Shown: positions 32,776-44,984 of the stretch, one piece after another | How the letters are laid out: every line of letters begins with the position of its first letter | How positions within the stretch are numbered: position 1 is the first letter of the stretch | Source of the DNA: Ilyonectria destructans | Lineage: Eukaryota > Ascomycota > Sordariomycetes > Hypocreales > Nectriaceae | Assembly (NCBI GenBank): GCA_020740775.1 | Contig: JAHEWK010000031.1 | Location: 186,001-250,000 of the forward strand | Length of the DNA stretch: 64,000 nucleotides | Direction: 5' to 3' | The notes under the pieces: generated by a model | Told to the model about the DNA's origin: nothing | Databases searched by the model: none | The model's input: only the letters and a program-made list of their open reading frames with translations | Position numbers and translations under genes: made by a program

Positions 32776-35135
32776 CTAGAGCTGTCTCCAGCCAACCTTA
32801 TATGCAGGTTGCTTATCAAGATACACCAAGTACTTCTTCACTTTACTCTCAATGCCAGCTGCATCTAACCCAAACCTCTTATAGTTGCTTGCATTCGACG
32901 CCGAGTACCCATATGTTGTCATGCCAATACTAGCAGTGACGTACCGGGCCCATACCGTAGCAACGTACTCCTCAGCACTAATAATAGGCTTCCCGTCTCG
33001 CGGGAAAACAGATCGCTTGTACTCGTCCTCCTGAATCTCAAACAGGTCGAGACTAGGCGCACTAATAATTCGAGTTGGGATTCCCTGCTTTGTGAGAGAT
33101 TCACCAGTCTTGACGGCGTAGTGAAGGTTCGAGCCACAGCTTACCAAGGTCAGAGCGTACTCTGCGGGAGCGTGAATGACATAAGCTCCGCGCTGGACCT
33201 TGGCCCGATCTGTGTTTGGTACTTTGCCGGCTGGATCTCTGGCGATTGACAACATGGTAGGTCGCTTGCTAGCTTTCAGGGCAAGGATCCAGGCTCCAAT
33301 GAGCTCTTCTGCGTCACAGGGTCTGATGTACACGAGATTCGGCATGGCACGATAGAGCGAGTCAACCTCGACTGGCTGATGCGTGGGGCCGTTTTGTCCT
33401 TCCTCTATTCCATATGTTAGCAGCCATGCTGTTGACTTACTTTTCGCTGTTGTAGTAAGCGTAACTTACGGAAGGAATCATGAGTGGCTATGTGAATAAC
33501 TTGAAGGTCGCTCAGGGCTCCCATTCGCACTCCTGGGGCAGCCTAGGGCAGCTTTGTTAGCAATAGGACCTTAGGAAGGCTCAGGCCCCGCCTGGCATGA
33601 CTCACGTAGAGGAAGAACATGAAGAATGTGGCAGTAATTGGAAGGAATGATCCGGGATGGAACGCCGCCATGCCGTTCGCGACAGAAGCCATAGCGTGCT
33701 CTCGAATGCCATTTCGCAAGTAGCGACCGCGATAGCCAGTTTGCGGCAAGAAGACGTCTCCCGCCGAGTAGACAATCTTATTTGAATTGACCAGGTCAGC
33801 ACCGCCACCACAAAGAGAAGGAACAGCGGCCCATAACCGTTCCAGGATAATGCCATTGCTGTCTCGCGTAGCTGTGCCCGCAAACTGCTTGCTATCCATA
33901 GTCGATAGAAGTTCAACTCCAGCATCAATCCCGGGCTTCAGCCGAGATGTGAATTTGGATGCATCTTCAGGATACAAGTCTTTGTAATTTGAGAAAAGGC
34001 TGGTCCATTCTCCCTGAAGCCGAATTCCATGCGTTCTTCGTTCGCGGAAAAAAGTCAAGGACGCTTCGGGGACGATATGCGTCGAGGTAGAATCCAAACC
34101 CGCAAGCCGCTTCGAATACGCGACGCTGTCATGGTCGACAGATCCGTGGTGAGCCTTGTAGGTTCCAGCTACGGCGGTCCCGATGCCAATCACGGTTCTG
34201 ATGTTGATGAAAACTGGCTTTCCAGTGTATGACTTGGCGAGCTTCAGAGCCGAAACAATGGAATCAACATCATATGTGCCGTCTTGGACGTCCAAGACTT
34301 CCCATCCCTGTGACCGCATCTTGGGGTTGATATGTTCGGTATTGATCCAGCCTAACGGACCGTCGCATGTGACGCCGTTGTTATCGTAGATCAGAACTAG
34401 ATTGTCGAGTTGCAAGTGACCGGCCAAAGAAATAGCTGTCATAACAGTATCAGAAACTGCGTTGCCAGCATCAAGAAGTACAAGGGCAATCAAAGCTCAC
34501 CTTCCAGGGCAACGCCTTCCATCAAGCATCCATCGCCTGTCATGCACCATACCCTCGACTGAACAAGGTTATAGTCTGGCTTGTTGAAGGTCGCAGCCAA
34601 GTTCTTGGAAGCGATCGCGAGTCCCACAGCGTTGGCAATTCCCTGACCAAGAGGTCCAGTCGTCACCTCGACACCGGGGATCTGGATTTCCGGGTGGGCG
34701 TGGCTTAACGTATGAAAGCCATTCTCCTTCGCGTCTCCGTAGCCTTTCAGCTCATCCATGGTCCAGACATCGTACCCGGTAAGGTGGTTCATGACGTAGA
34801 GAAACATGCTTGCGTGGCCTAGTAGTCCATTGCGCATCTGCTATTAGCCAAGGCTCACAACGCACGAATATAGAGTATTTGGCACTACCGTTTGAGAGAA
34901 CAAATCGATCTCGATCAACCCATTCAGGGTCTGCCGGGTTGTAGCGCATAACGTATTTCCACAGCGCAACACCAATGGCTGCCATTCCCAGCGCCGAGCC
35001 GCCATGGCCGCCGCCATGTTGAGTGCAAATGTCAAAGACGAGGTTGCGAATGGCGAGGACGGCAGCTTGGTCGTCGCTCAAGGAACCTGGGGGCTTGAGA
35101 ATGCCATTTTGACCGTTTTCAGTGCCTTTGGACAT
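32776..35135 (-). CDS. Transketolase / dihydroxyacetone synthase-like (698 aa)
   Basis: Exons read on the minus strand are 35135-34889, 34818-34501, 34435-33606, 33542-33470 and 33404-32776. The sum is exactly 699 codons. GGGHGGSALGMAAIGVALW starts the thiamine-diphosphate domain. GDGCLMEGVALE-AISLAGHL...YDNN is the metal/TPP motif, spanning an intron. GIREHAMASVANGMA holds the catalytic Glu, and ATHDSFQEGQNGPTHQPVE the sugar-phosphate site. Transketolases move two-carbon units between sugar phosphates; dihydroxyacetone synthase is the formaldehyde-using variant. The sequence suggests a secondary, diverged copy rather than the housekeeping one, but which reaction it performs cannot be decided. 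The C-terminus (GWRQL) is not a clear peroxisomal signal. It faces into a run of sugar-metabolism genes. Confidence 0.9.
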
Positions 35136-35906
35136 GAGGAATCGTGAATCAAGGATCAAACTAAGCAGATGAGCAGACAAGAGTATGAGTATACAGGATG
35201 TCCCACAGCCCTGTTAGGGCGAGGTCTTGACATGATGCAGCTTTTTATTACTTATGAGCGAGTTATTCCTCTCAGTCAGACCTCCTGCGCTCCATTTCCG
35301 AAGCTTGCTCGGATTCTAGGCCCCGTGCAAGCCCGTTTTCCTGTGGCAGGATTACAAAATCCCTTCAATCGGAGGGCGGGGAAGTCAAAACCCGAGCCAT
35401 TATTATCGCCTACCGCGCTGGATAGCGAAACATGAACCTGGAGAAACCAGGATGAACCAGATCCCCGCACACCTTACTCCGCGTTGATGCAATTCCGGAT
35501 TGACAAGCGATGACATGCTCTTTTTATCTGAAACCGTGTACCCAAAGGAATCTCCGGTGTATCCGTCCGAAGCAATTCGACCTTTGGCGCCGGTCCCGCT
35601 TCAATTTGGCCCAGACTTAGCCGCTCGGTGTTGTCGGAGTTGTCACAATCGGTTAGGAGAGATGCCAAGGCGGTACTGCATATCTTTGTAGCTAGCAATA
35701 TCCATACAGTTAAAGAAAGTAATGGCATTCCCTGCATAATTATCACACAACTCGAACCCTGTGCCCTCACGTCACCTATGGTCCGGAACCATGCACTCAA
35801 GCCATAAGGGCATGGTTCAATGTAGTACGGCTTTATATCATTGACTTCTTTGCGATTTGAACTTGTGCTGCAAGACAATGAAATTTAAACAAGTTCTACG
35901 CGTAGT
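35136..35906. other. Intergenic: promoter of the transketolase-like gene
   Basis: No ORF with recognisable motifs. It contains the 5' region of the transketolase-like gene and the 3' end region of the aldo-keto reductase. Confidence 0.5.
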
Positions 35907-37223
35907 CTACTGCTTATCAGGAAACCCAAAGTCGACACCAAACGGTGGGTAGACATAGCGTTTCAATTCCTTTCTCACCGCCAAGTCCGCCGAATATGCA
36001 CCAAGAGCCTTCATATCGTCCTCATCGAGGGCAACGGTGTTGAGATTGTCTTTGATCCGAGTTTCGGACGTAGATTTGGCCAATACGGTACTTCTGCGGG
36101 CAACTGCAAATGTGTAAGGAAGGGTGTTAACAATCCATAATTCCTCAGTATTGGCTTTGCTCCCAGTTTAGGAAACTTACGATGGTAGCTGAGAAGTACG
36201 GTACTAGCAGTGACATTGTGATTTCCCGCAATCTTTGTGACAGACGGGGTTGTCATTACTGGTGCGCCAGTGCTTCCAAAAGGGCTATATGCCATGATGT
36301 GGATCCCCTTCTCATGACAAAACTGAATTATTTCGTCTTGGGGAAGGCTTGGATGGTTCTCGATTTGATTGACCGCTGGGATGACCTCGGCGATTGAGAG
36401 TAGTTCTTCAAGGTAACGCTTGCTATACTGTGGAAACTAGTGTTAGCTGCGCTGAAACAGTAATGGTGGACGGGTAACGTACGTTACAAACGCCAATAGC
36501 CTTGACCTTTCCAGTGGTCAGCAGTCTCTCCATGGACTTCCATGTCTGGAGATGAGAGTGATGATAGAATATATCGCGTTCGCCATTCGGTAAAGTAGGT
36601 AATGTGTCATGGTTTCCTATCAAAACCAACGGGTTCGTCAGTCGCCTCACTTGTCAGTGTCGTTTTTGACATGGCAGAAGTGGTGCTTACCAGCCGGATT
36701 CATTGCCACTGGCCAATGCTGTTTCCCACTTCGTCAATGCTTCTCACTATTGGAATTTGACGAATGGCGCTGAACTCACAACCAAAAAAAGGTCAAGGTA
36801 GTCCAACCCGAGAGCCGTCAGACTCTTGTCGAGTCCAAGTTCAACCCTTTCGTCGCTTGTCTGGTAGGTGGACCACAGCTTGCTGGTGACAAACACGTCT
36901 TCTCGCTTGGTACCCGTGGTGAAAGCCTCAGTCAGAGCCTCGCCGACCTCTTTTTCGTTACCATAACAGTATGCGCAATCGATCAGCTTGTAGGAATGTT
37001 GCAGAGCGAACAGTACTGATGACTTCAACTTTCCGGGTTCGCCTTTCCAGGTACCTATGTGGGCAGAAAGAATTGGGGTTAGTCAACCAGACACCCTGTA
37101 GTAAACGAGTGAGGCAGGGTAAGGAGTGGCCAGGGCTTTGACTGCAGGGAGGCAGTTGTGATTACCAAGTCCGATTGCTGGTATTTCGTGACCAGAATTG
37201 AGTGTGAAACGTAAATCCGCCAT
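35907..37223 (-). CDS. Aldo-keto reductase, six exons (312 aa)
   Basis: Exons on the minus strand are 37223-37166, 37054-36780, 36718-36691, 36616-36483, 36427-36181 and 36103-35907. Together they give 313 codons with all phases consistent. MADLRFTLNSGHEIPAIGLGTW is a standard AKR opening. The tetrad is visible as Asp and Tyr in IDCAYCYGNE, Lys in VTSKLW and His in VHWPV. GVCN-YSKRYLEELL and AYSPFGS follow. Such enzymes reduce aldehydes or sugars with NADPH in the cytosol; GCY1/GLD-like glycerol dehydrogenases and sugar reductases share this layout. The 28-nt exon is unusually short but keeps the frame. It is next to the transketolase-like gene, on the same strand. Confidence 0.9.
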
Positions 37224-37564
37224 TTTGATCAGTGAGAATATGCGAGGGCTTCGGTGTAGTTGCTACCTTTGTGCTATGGGATTTATGGGCCCTTTAGCGA
37301 GATTATAATGGCGAGTTAGCATACTTTCAGGTCTATACAGTGCGACGCGTGTAATCGGAACTGGTCGGAACTGAAAACCCGACAGCTCCATGCACCCAAT
37401 TCTACAGAACAAGCAACACACAACAAAACATAGGCGTACTGGCCAGTCAGCTGAGCGCATTTGTCCTGGCGAAGCAAGGGGCTATGGGGAGTCATTCGCC
37501 ATCGAATCGCAATAATTTAATTTTCTATTGAGTTTTATCTATTACATTCCCGCAGCTCGTTGTG
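37224..37564. other. Short intergenic region
   Basis: This is the upstream region of the aldo-keto reductase; no gene seen. Confidence 0.5.
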
Positions 37565-38110
37565 TCAACAAGCTAATTCCGACAGACGGCGTCCAGCTTC
37601 GTCGTAGTAGATTTTCTTTGCAGAAGTCACGCTCTCTCGTAGGGCCGTAGCAATCTCCACCGCCTTAACAGCACCGCTAAGCTCGAAAGCCCCTTGGTTC
37701 CAATCATCTCGGACGTGACATGTTAGCCCGAGGCCATGGTACGGGAACTGAAAAGCTGGGCGACCCTGCCGCCCCAGAACTCGATGATTGCCAATGCGTT
37801 ATCTGTATCATCCAGTTCTGCTAATTCGGGATGAACGGCACAGATGCTGCTGGCCGAAACGCTCTTTACCACAAGATCTAGCCCAAGGACCCTTTGGCAC
37901 AGGTCAATGTTATGGATGTTCAGTTCCAGAAAAACGCCGCCACCGGCTTTGACATAGGGGAGGAAGTAGCCCGTGGGGTTAATCATGCCACAGGTTTGAG
38001 ATGGAAACACCAATGGCGTTCCAATGGCACCGTCGTTTGTGCGGTCCCATGCTTTCCTGTAAGAGAGATCGAGGCAGCGTGAGAAGGCACAGAGGACCTT
38101 GAGATGCAAG
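37565..38110 (-). pseudogene. Gfo/Idh/MocA oxidoreductase pseudogene
   Basis: The minus-strand frame RKAWDRTNDGAIGTPLVF...GGVFLELNIHNIDLCQRVLG...SVSASSICAVHPELAELDDTDNAL aligns with the C-terminal domain of the intact gene at 56053-57225, including the D/N-x3-H catalytic segment. The frame ends after SSRTMASG. A short block, VKAVEIATALRESVTSAKKIYYD, then resumes and ends at 37565, so about 80 residues are deleted. The NAD-binding N-terminal domain is missing. An intron acceptor (CTCTTACAG) precedes the first block. Confidence 0.8.
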
Positions 38111-39174
38111 TCTGCCTGGTACTAACTCGGGGAAGACTGCACATTGCCCCCTGTTGCGCCTCAAGGCTGCGTTGCCTGTTTCCATGTTCCCCAGGATCCC
38201 CAGGCAGAATTGTTACCCGTATTTTTGCCACAACCCCGCAAATGAGGAGAAAGCAAAAACGGACTGGGTGAGATTCGGCTACGCCCAAAGCAAGTGCCAT
38301 CGCCTTGTCCATGTCGAATATATCTGTGAGAGAGAACCGATGTTCATAATGGAATCCCTTCTTAAACTTTTACCCCTATTCTCCTAGCAACTTTCACCAT
38401 TGTAGTTGTTAACATCCTATCACTCCCCAAAGCCCGAGAGTTCCGCTGTGACAGTGTATATTATCTTCCCTTCCAGAGCGCTTCGGATATGACCTAGGAG
38501 TCTTCGACGGGCTTTGAGGCAGCGAATATTTCATTAATATCTTTAATATAATAAAAAATTCATTGTTGAAATCAATGTTTGGACTACTGTTTCGAGCTCT
38601 GTATCACGTGCTTGCATGAGTGTAACAGGAGGGCTTGGTCAATTGGTCATGCCTACCTAGTTACATATCCTTCCACAGCAGGCTTCCCTTGATCTCCAAC
38701 ATCTCAATCCTTGGGCTGCGAATTGATCAGCACCACGTTGGTCATGAGTTGCATAACCCATTGCCTGCAGCCAGTTCCATTCAGTTGCTGTACGAAGATG
38801 TCATCTGCTTGCGTAGTTGGCTTCTTCTTCTCGAGGTTAAGGGCCAGACTCTCTAAGTGGATTAGCTCGAACCCCAACCATCGAGCAGTTGCTAGATTGA
38901 AGTCGAAGAGGACTCTCTACAGTAAGACGTGGCAGTTAAATGCTGCTAGCTGTATGAGGCTCTCTGGCCTAAGGCACTTATTATTTTGAACCTTCTTCAT
39001 GTGCTTTAAGTGGCATTTTTCAGCTGCTTTCTGGAGCTAAGAGATGCTATCTGGGTGTGCTTAAATAAGGTCATATAGGATATATGATAGGCTGTCGTGT
39101 AAGCCGTCTGGTAAGGGCTTGTTGGATCGAATTGTCGTGTAGAAAGCTATTTCTGATATGTTGCGATTGTGGGA

Positions 39175-39278
39175 GGTTGGCTGGAATGTGAGAGTATGAC
39201 GGCTGGTTCAAATGCGAGAGTGTTTTGGACGGCTGGTTCGAATGCGAGAGTGTGACGGCTGGTCAGAATGCGAGAGGT
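39175..39278 (+). repeat. Minisatellite, 26-30-bp unit
   Basis: GACGGCTGGTTCRAATGCGA plus GAGTGT is repeated three times (from 39198, 39228 and 39254), with a partial diverged copy before. Confidence 0.85.
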
Positions 39279-39379
39279 GACACTTACAGAGCTTTTATTC
39301 CTTTGGCTATTTTACCTTTTCCATGATCTAGCTTTTCCATGATGCAGCTATATCAAGGTATTGCTAAAGGTTGCCTTGG

Positions 39380-39530
39380 GACAGAAACTTTAGTCCCACC
39401 TGAGTTATTGTTGAATCTGCGGGCTGGGTATTCGGTCTGCGCTGTTGATCTATTGCTGGTTATTTTTTTTTTAAATGTTGAGCTGCTAGTCCCCCCTCTG
39501 GGTGCGCGTGCGACTAGAGCCCCCTACCCT
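39380..39530 (+). repeat. Dispersed repeat, copy 2
   Basis: This is the partner of 32355-32515: GAAACTTTAGTC, a T-rich centre and a CCCCCTCTGGG...GAGCCCCC end. Confidence 0.55.
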
Positions 39531-39632
39531 ATGATAATAAAAATTAATAATATAATAAGTTATAGTTATAATTAAGTTATAATATTTTAATATTTTTAAT
39601 ATTATAAAAGTTTTTTAATAAATTAATTATGT
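39531..39632. repeat. AT-only low-complexity tract
   Basis: About 100 bp is almost wholly A and T (AATAATATAATAAG-type), directly after dispersed repeat copy 2. It could be its tail. Confidence 0.85.
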
Positions 39633-40275
39633 AGACCTGCCTATCTTGTATGTTCGTAACATAAGTGATCGGGACAAGGTTTAGGGTAGGGATCAGAACG
39701 AGTGCAAGTGGTACAAGGCCAGATGGCGCGAAACGGATTTCAAATACTGACATTCATAAATCGCGCGGATATTATCAAGCCCCTGTCCGCACCTAGTCTT
39801 GTCGAGCCTATCTGCATAATACAGTATTGATATAGCTCCACGTGACGTGCCATGATGGTTATGGAAAGAAAGAACCCAAGGTCATGCCGTCCTGCGTCAT
39901 CTTGGACTTGTCGTCTTCGGGAACCAATTCCCGAAGCCTTCCAAACTTGGGCCGCGATTGGTCATAGACACAGAAATCGTCTGTCATGTGGACTCTCACG
40001 CATTAGTGCGCTAACCCTTGCCCATGACCCCCATGTGTGCATCTGCAGACCAAGCCAGCCTTGAATTCTCCAACCTCACTTCACACACGCGTGCTCGAGA
40101 AGGTCACTGCTGTGACATGCGAATTCTCTCTGGGTACCCTAGACCCCAGCCCTTCACGTGCTTCAGCCTAAACCGAGTGCGTGCATCTCGTGCGGGGAAA
40201 GGTTGTCCTTCCCCAGATTTTCTCATTTTGTTCACCATCCGCGGCCGAACGTCACGGTCAAATCCATTGAAAATC

Positions 40276-43206
40276 ATGCCAGAATCACCACCCAGCAATC
40301 CTCGTCCCTCCAGGAACCGTCGTCATATCACCACAGCTTGCGGGCCCTGTCGAGTAGACAAGATCAAGGTCGGTGCTTCGGTGCTTCAATCGTTGCTGGC
40401 TTCTAAAAACTGCGTTTGAATACTGAGTGGCTGAAGTGTGACGGGGCGAACCCTGAGTGTCGCCAATGCACGACCAAACACCGCACCTGCACCTACACGT
40501 TCGTCGATAAAAGGAAGTATGTTTCAATTTGCCATCTAAACCGTGTATATTCAGTTCCTGGTGTCTTGACACTGACGGATATAGGCTATCCCTGAGGAAA
40601 GCCGTCGAAGTCTACTCGCAGCGATTGAAGCAACTGGAGTCATTCATCGCCCTACACAACCTCGATATCCCACGCGCGTCTCAAATCGACGAGGAGCTGC
40701 TGGAACAGATTGATGCCATCTACGGTCTCAAATCATCCTATTCCAAAAATTCACGGCTACCTCTGTCCGATACTGCGTCGAACGAGCAGGACGGCAAGAC
40801 GCCTGACGTGCGGCCTGATGAGCAGCCTTCGCTCGATGCTGCCACCGACCATATAAGCAGCACTACTGACATCCCACAACCCATCGAGAATGCTGACGTG
40901 AAGTTACTCAGCCTTTCTTCCTCCATCCCTTGTGTTCCTCCCGTTCCGTCCGCTGCTCCGTTGGACCTACAAGATAGTGGTATCCTTGGGGGAGCCGCCA
41001 TCGATTTCGACCTCTCGACAACAGCACTACCTTTGAACCACTCCTTCGACGTCGACTGGGTTTGGAACCATTCCCTCTTACACGATTTCGCCGACAACCT
41101 GGATGTTGGAAACCACAACTTCCCATTCCTCAGAACCGATGTAATATTCCCGGTCGCCGGAACAAAAGAAACCTCGCCATACCCCTCTCCCTCAACACCC
41201 CTCGTTGTCGAAAACGATGGTAAAGACGGATATTCGTCGGCCGAAGATGAAGAAGATCATTCGGCTGTTACGAATCAGCTGTCGGCTCGCCTGGGATCAT
41301 TGCTAACCAATGAACACGGAGAGCGGCATTTTTATGGCGCGACGTCGATCCTGAATTTAGCACGGGACAACGCAGTGTCATCGCCCTACACCAGGATTGA
41401 CCCCGATGAAAACCATAAACGAACAACCCGCTTGGAGTCGGCCGGTCTCAACCAGCATATCGGTAACGATTTGGTGGACCATCTTCTGGGACTCTTCTTT
41501 ACATACCACAATCCTAACCTCTTCACCGTCGATCGATCCATCTTCAACAAGGCTCGCGACGAGCATTACGGACGAAACAATAGCACATCGTTTTTCTCTC
41601 TCTTTCTCCAAGATGCCATGTATGAACCACCACGAAGTATCTGCCCCAGACCTTTCCAGGGACTTTTCTAACTTGAGCGTCTCTTAGGTGTGCGGTTGGT
41701 GCCTTGTTCGAAACTCGGAAACACCCAGCACTGCCGTATCCGTTGACGGAGTTTTTCGCTGCGAGAGCCATCTCCTCGCTTGACCTAGAGCTGGGACGCC
41801 CGCGCGTTGCTACTGTTCAGGCCCTTGCTATTCTGAGCAGCCATGAAGCATCGTGCACTCACGACTCTCAAGGCTGGCTCTTCAGCGGTGCGTACAACAA
41901 ACCCTCGTGAACTTTGGACCAGACAGGTGCTCGGTGCTAATGCGGGGGTGTCATTCCAGGTATGGCTGTCAGGATCGCCATCGACCTTGGATTGCACGTC
42001 AGTACCGGGTCTTATGTGGACGCCGGCTCCATGTCCGTCGAAGAGGCACGAGGCAGAAGCGTGGCATTTTGGGGTTCCTTTGCTATAGATCGGTAAGTCG
42101 CAGCCTACATCGGCATCTTATCTCTCAATGATGTTCATCTAATTCATTCATCGAATGACACGATTATTGACGACATCTGCGTACTAGTATGTGGAGTCTG
42201 TATCTCGGAAGACCGTCGCACAACGTCCTTCAATTTGTGACCGCGGAAACTCCAATATCCTTGTCCACGCGTCACCAAGCTTCCAACCCCCCTGGTTCTC
42301 GGAATTCCATAAATAGCGGGCCGCCAGACCCCCAAGAGACGATTGTAGAACAATGGATCCAACTGCTGAGTATCATGTCAGCGTTAGAGGGATCACTGTA
42401 AGTTGCGATAAGCATCGCTCATTAGCGTACTGCGTTCTGGCAAGCAATGGCTGACTCATGATTGGGGTTTCTGTGAACAGATACTTCCAGGTGGATGCAT
42501 CCAACTTGGAGTTACAAAAACTGGCACAAGACACATGGAATCGTCTCCGGTCGTGGAGATGTAGCGTTCCATCTGACGTTGATGTTGATACTGATGGTCC
42601 TCTTCCGACTGACTGCTCGCCGGACATATTCATATTGCAGTACGTCATCCTTCACCAAGTTCTGCATACATAATTGTAACCTCAGCAGCTAATATTATGT
42701 CGCTTTCCAGCATGCTCTATGAGTACCTAGCCATCGTTTTGCATCGGCCCTTTGTCGCCAAGCACTATATCCAACCTCACCCTCTCTTAGGCAAAGGCCC
42801 CCAACACGCCCGCGATATGTGCATCCAGTCAGCCTGCCGCATCTCCACCCTCCTCTCCTGGTACCAGTGCCGCCGCATGCTCAGCCAAACCAACATCCAA
42901 GTCGTCCAGTTCACATTCAGTGCCGCGCTGATCCTAATATATGCAACAGTCTCTGAGAATAACCCGCAAAGCCATCAGCAGCTCTCGGGCCATCTCGAGA
43001 CATGCTGCCAAGCGCTTGCGCATCTTGGTGACACCTTTGCCAATGCTTCACGCACACTAGATGTTTTGCTTCAAGTCAAGAGGACTTGGCAGGCACGTCT
43101 TGTGACTGCGGCTGCGGGGAGGAAACGTTGTGGGTTATCGTCCTCGACTCGGTCGCAGGTTAGGAGGCGTACCGAAGCCGCGTCCAGTCTTGGGAGCCGG
43201 ACCTAG
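40276..43206 (+). CDS. Zn2Cys6 transcription factor TF1, intact (801 aa)
   Basis: Eight exons are 40276-40368, 40437-40516, 40585-41619, 41688-41887, 41960-42092, 42188-42397, 42481-42639 and 42711-43206, exactly 802 codons. The Zn cluster CGPCRVDKIKC-DGANPEC-RQCTTKHRTC (C-x2-C-x6-C-x6-C-x2-C-x6-C) spans exons 1-2, and a coiled-coil linker follows (AVEVYSQRLKQLESF). An acidic stretch (SSAEDEEDHSAVTN) precedes the fungal-specific domain, which includes YPLTEFFAARAISSLDLELGRP and IVLHRPFVAKHYIQP. It acts in the nucleus. It is convergent with a polyol dehydrogenase relic and is a paralogue of TF2 at 47853 with the same intron plan (exons of 80, 200, 133 and 159 nt identical in length). The resemblance to sugar regulators of the XlnR/AraR class is only general. 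Confidence 0.92.
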
Positions 43207-43329
43207 CTCTCTTTGGGTTGTCTGATTCGGCCCATATAACGATTCGCATTCACTGGCGTCTTTACATGATGGTTTTGGATATGATCTAGCTAAGCGAGGT
43301 GGAGGCATGTACGCAGTTGCTTGCACCCA

Positions 43330-44490
43330 TTGCCATTGGAGATACAGTTTGCATATCGCCATACTCCAACAAGATCTATCTCACGAAGCGCTGCAGCTGA
43401 CAGAGGAAGAACTTGGATGGGTGTGCCCATACCCACCAAGAGCACTTTGCCGCCGCCTCTTGCAGACTATCATGGACGTCATCGCGTTAGTCTTGCAGGC
43501 ATGACTTTAATAATGAATCTGACGACTTCCGGGGGCCACTTACATAAATGGCGGTTCGAACATAGCTTTCTGAAACTGCATTCAAACGACCTCGAAAACC
43601 TGTTACCACCGTTCATGGCCACCGGCGCCTAGGCATCCTGTTGGGCAAATGACGGCCCTATTCTAAGCTAGCTGGCTTCCGAATCCGGAGCGCAAGTGTT
43701 TCGTCTGCGAAGCCATTTTCCAGTGCAAAGTCCAACCGGTTCTGAGCAATGTCCGTCATGACTACCCATCCGTATCCCACGCTCTTGGCCACCGCGGCGC
43801 ATAGGAGTCCGATAGCACCAGCGCCAATAATAATAACATAGGATTTCCCTAGCTTTGCAGCGGCTTTTCGGACGACGTGAACAGCAACTGCTAGAGGCTT
43901 AAGGAGAGCCCCTTCGGCGTAGGACAGGGTGTCTGGGAGTCTGGACTGATGGATGGTTAACATCAATGCTCATGTCGATAGCTGTTATCAATTCAACTCG
44001 CACCGACTTACTTGTGAACCCATTTACCGGGTAATTGAAGCGCTTCTGGAGAGTTCCTTGGTAATACAGGTTAGCAGTCGCACTGCTGCGGAACCTCATC
44101 CTTTCATACATATAATATACACCCTCTTGGCAGTCTATGCATCTGTCACAAGGCACGCCAACCTCGACAGCAACTTGATGGCCAGCTTTTGGCCTGTACT
44201 TGGACTTGACGTCAGCCCTGTATGGGCAATAATGCCGGCGCATTCATGCCACTGTGAAAGCGGCTCCTTGATGTGAATGTCGCTGTCGTGATAGTGCGAG
44301 AAGTAGTGGAGGTCTGACCTGCAGAGGGTGGTGGCCTTCATCACGATGTGGACTTGCCCATTTTCGGGGCACTAATCGGTCGGGAAACCTTACTATGGCG
44401 GCTGTTAGTGGATCTTTGCGAACACAAGTCCTTCGGTTAGGAGAGAGGTACTCATCGCAGGTCCTTTGGCACATATAGCACCTGGGCCAG
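43330..44490 (-). pseudogene. Polyol (sorbitol/xylitol-type) dehydrogenase pseudogene
   Basis: This minus-strand relic is homologous throughout to the intact gene at 50555-51909. Pieces in order are QVLYVPKDLR (about 44480-44455); ATTLCRSDLHYFSHY with PLSQWHECAG, where GHE has become WHE; and the zinc lobe CDRCIDCQEG, whose fourth Cys has become Tyr. Then come SYAEGALLKPLAVAVHVVRKAA, the NAD motif GAGAIGLL, and a frameshifted block. GGGKVLLVGMGTPIQ follows, truncated at NCISNG. Frameshifts and lost zinc ligands make it non-functional. It is convergent with TF1, its 3' end 124 bp from the TF1 stop. Confidence 0.87.
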
Positions 44491-44984
44491 GACCATAGAG
44501 GGGATAGTTCAATTCTTGGTGACCATGCTGCTAACGTTGAGACTCCAATCTTGAGTTGGTGAGATGACGTCGCCACCAAATTGGCTGGTCGGCAAGGGAA
44601 TGAATCATGCTTTTATTGTTCTGATATCAATTCCTATCGGTAATTGACCTTGCCATGCATGCGATTTCCCTTGTGCAATCCCAAGGCGAAAAAAGCAAGA
44701 CTGCACACATGATTCCATCATGTCGGATACTAGAACCCGACACAGAGCCTGGCAGGATTTCCTGGTCTATTATGCTCCCCTTGTATCGGCAACCTTTTCC
44801 GACCGCTGGAATCAAGGCGGAGGCTGAAAGCCGAGTCGGATAGATAAATTTCTGGGGAACTAACTACCCCGGAGCTTGTTCAGGCCCCAGATCATCTTCA
44901 ATTCAAAACCACCCCATCGACGCGTCATTCGGTATTTAGGGTGCAGCAACTCATTCCTTTCATGCGCCTACATCGCATTTCACA

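Larger units (their letters stand above)
38311..40275. other. Gene-poor, repeat-rich region upstream of TF1
   Basis: No gene could be supported. A long minus-strand frame with stops (about 38650-39000, containing WLGFELIHLESLALNL) may be an old mobile-element protein I do not recognise. The rest is tandem repeats, a dispersed repeat and AT-rich DNA, with the promoter of TF1 at the right. Confidence 0.5.

Noticed and set aside
32776..32790. Peroxisomal targeting signal on the transketolase-like protein
   Set aside because: The last residues, RQL, do not fit the S/A/C-K/R/H-L pattern well.
39198..39278. tRNA-like GGTTCGAATGC motif
   Set aside because: It recurs as a tandem repeat and no acceptor, D or anticodon stem can be formed around it.
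43135..43632. Short ORFs between TF1 and the dehydrogenase relic
   Set aside because: They are in the wrong frames. The minus strand here reads as the decayed end of the dehydrogenase.
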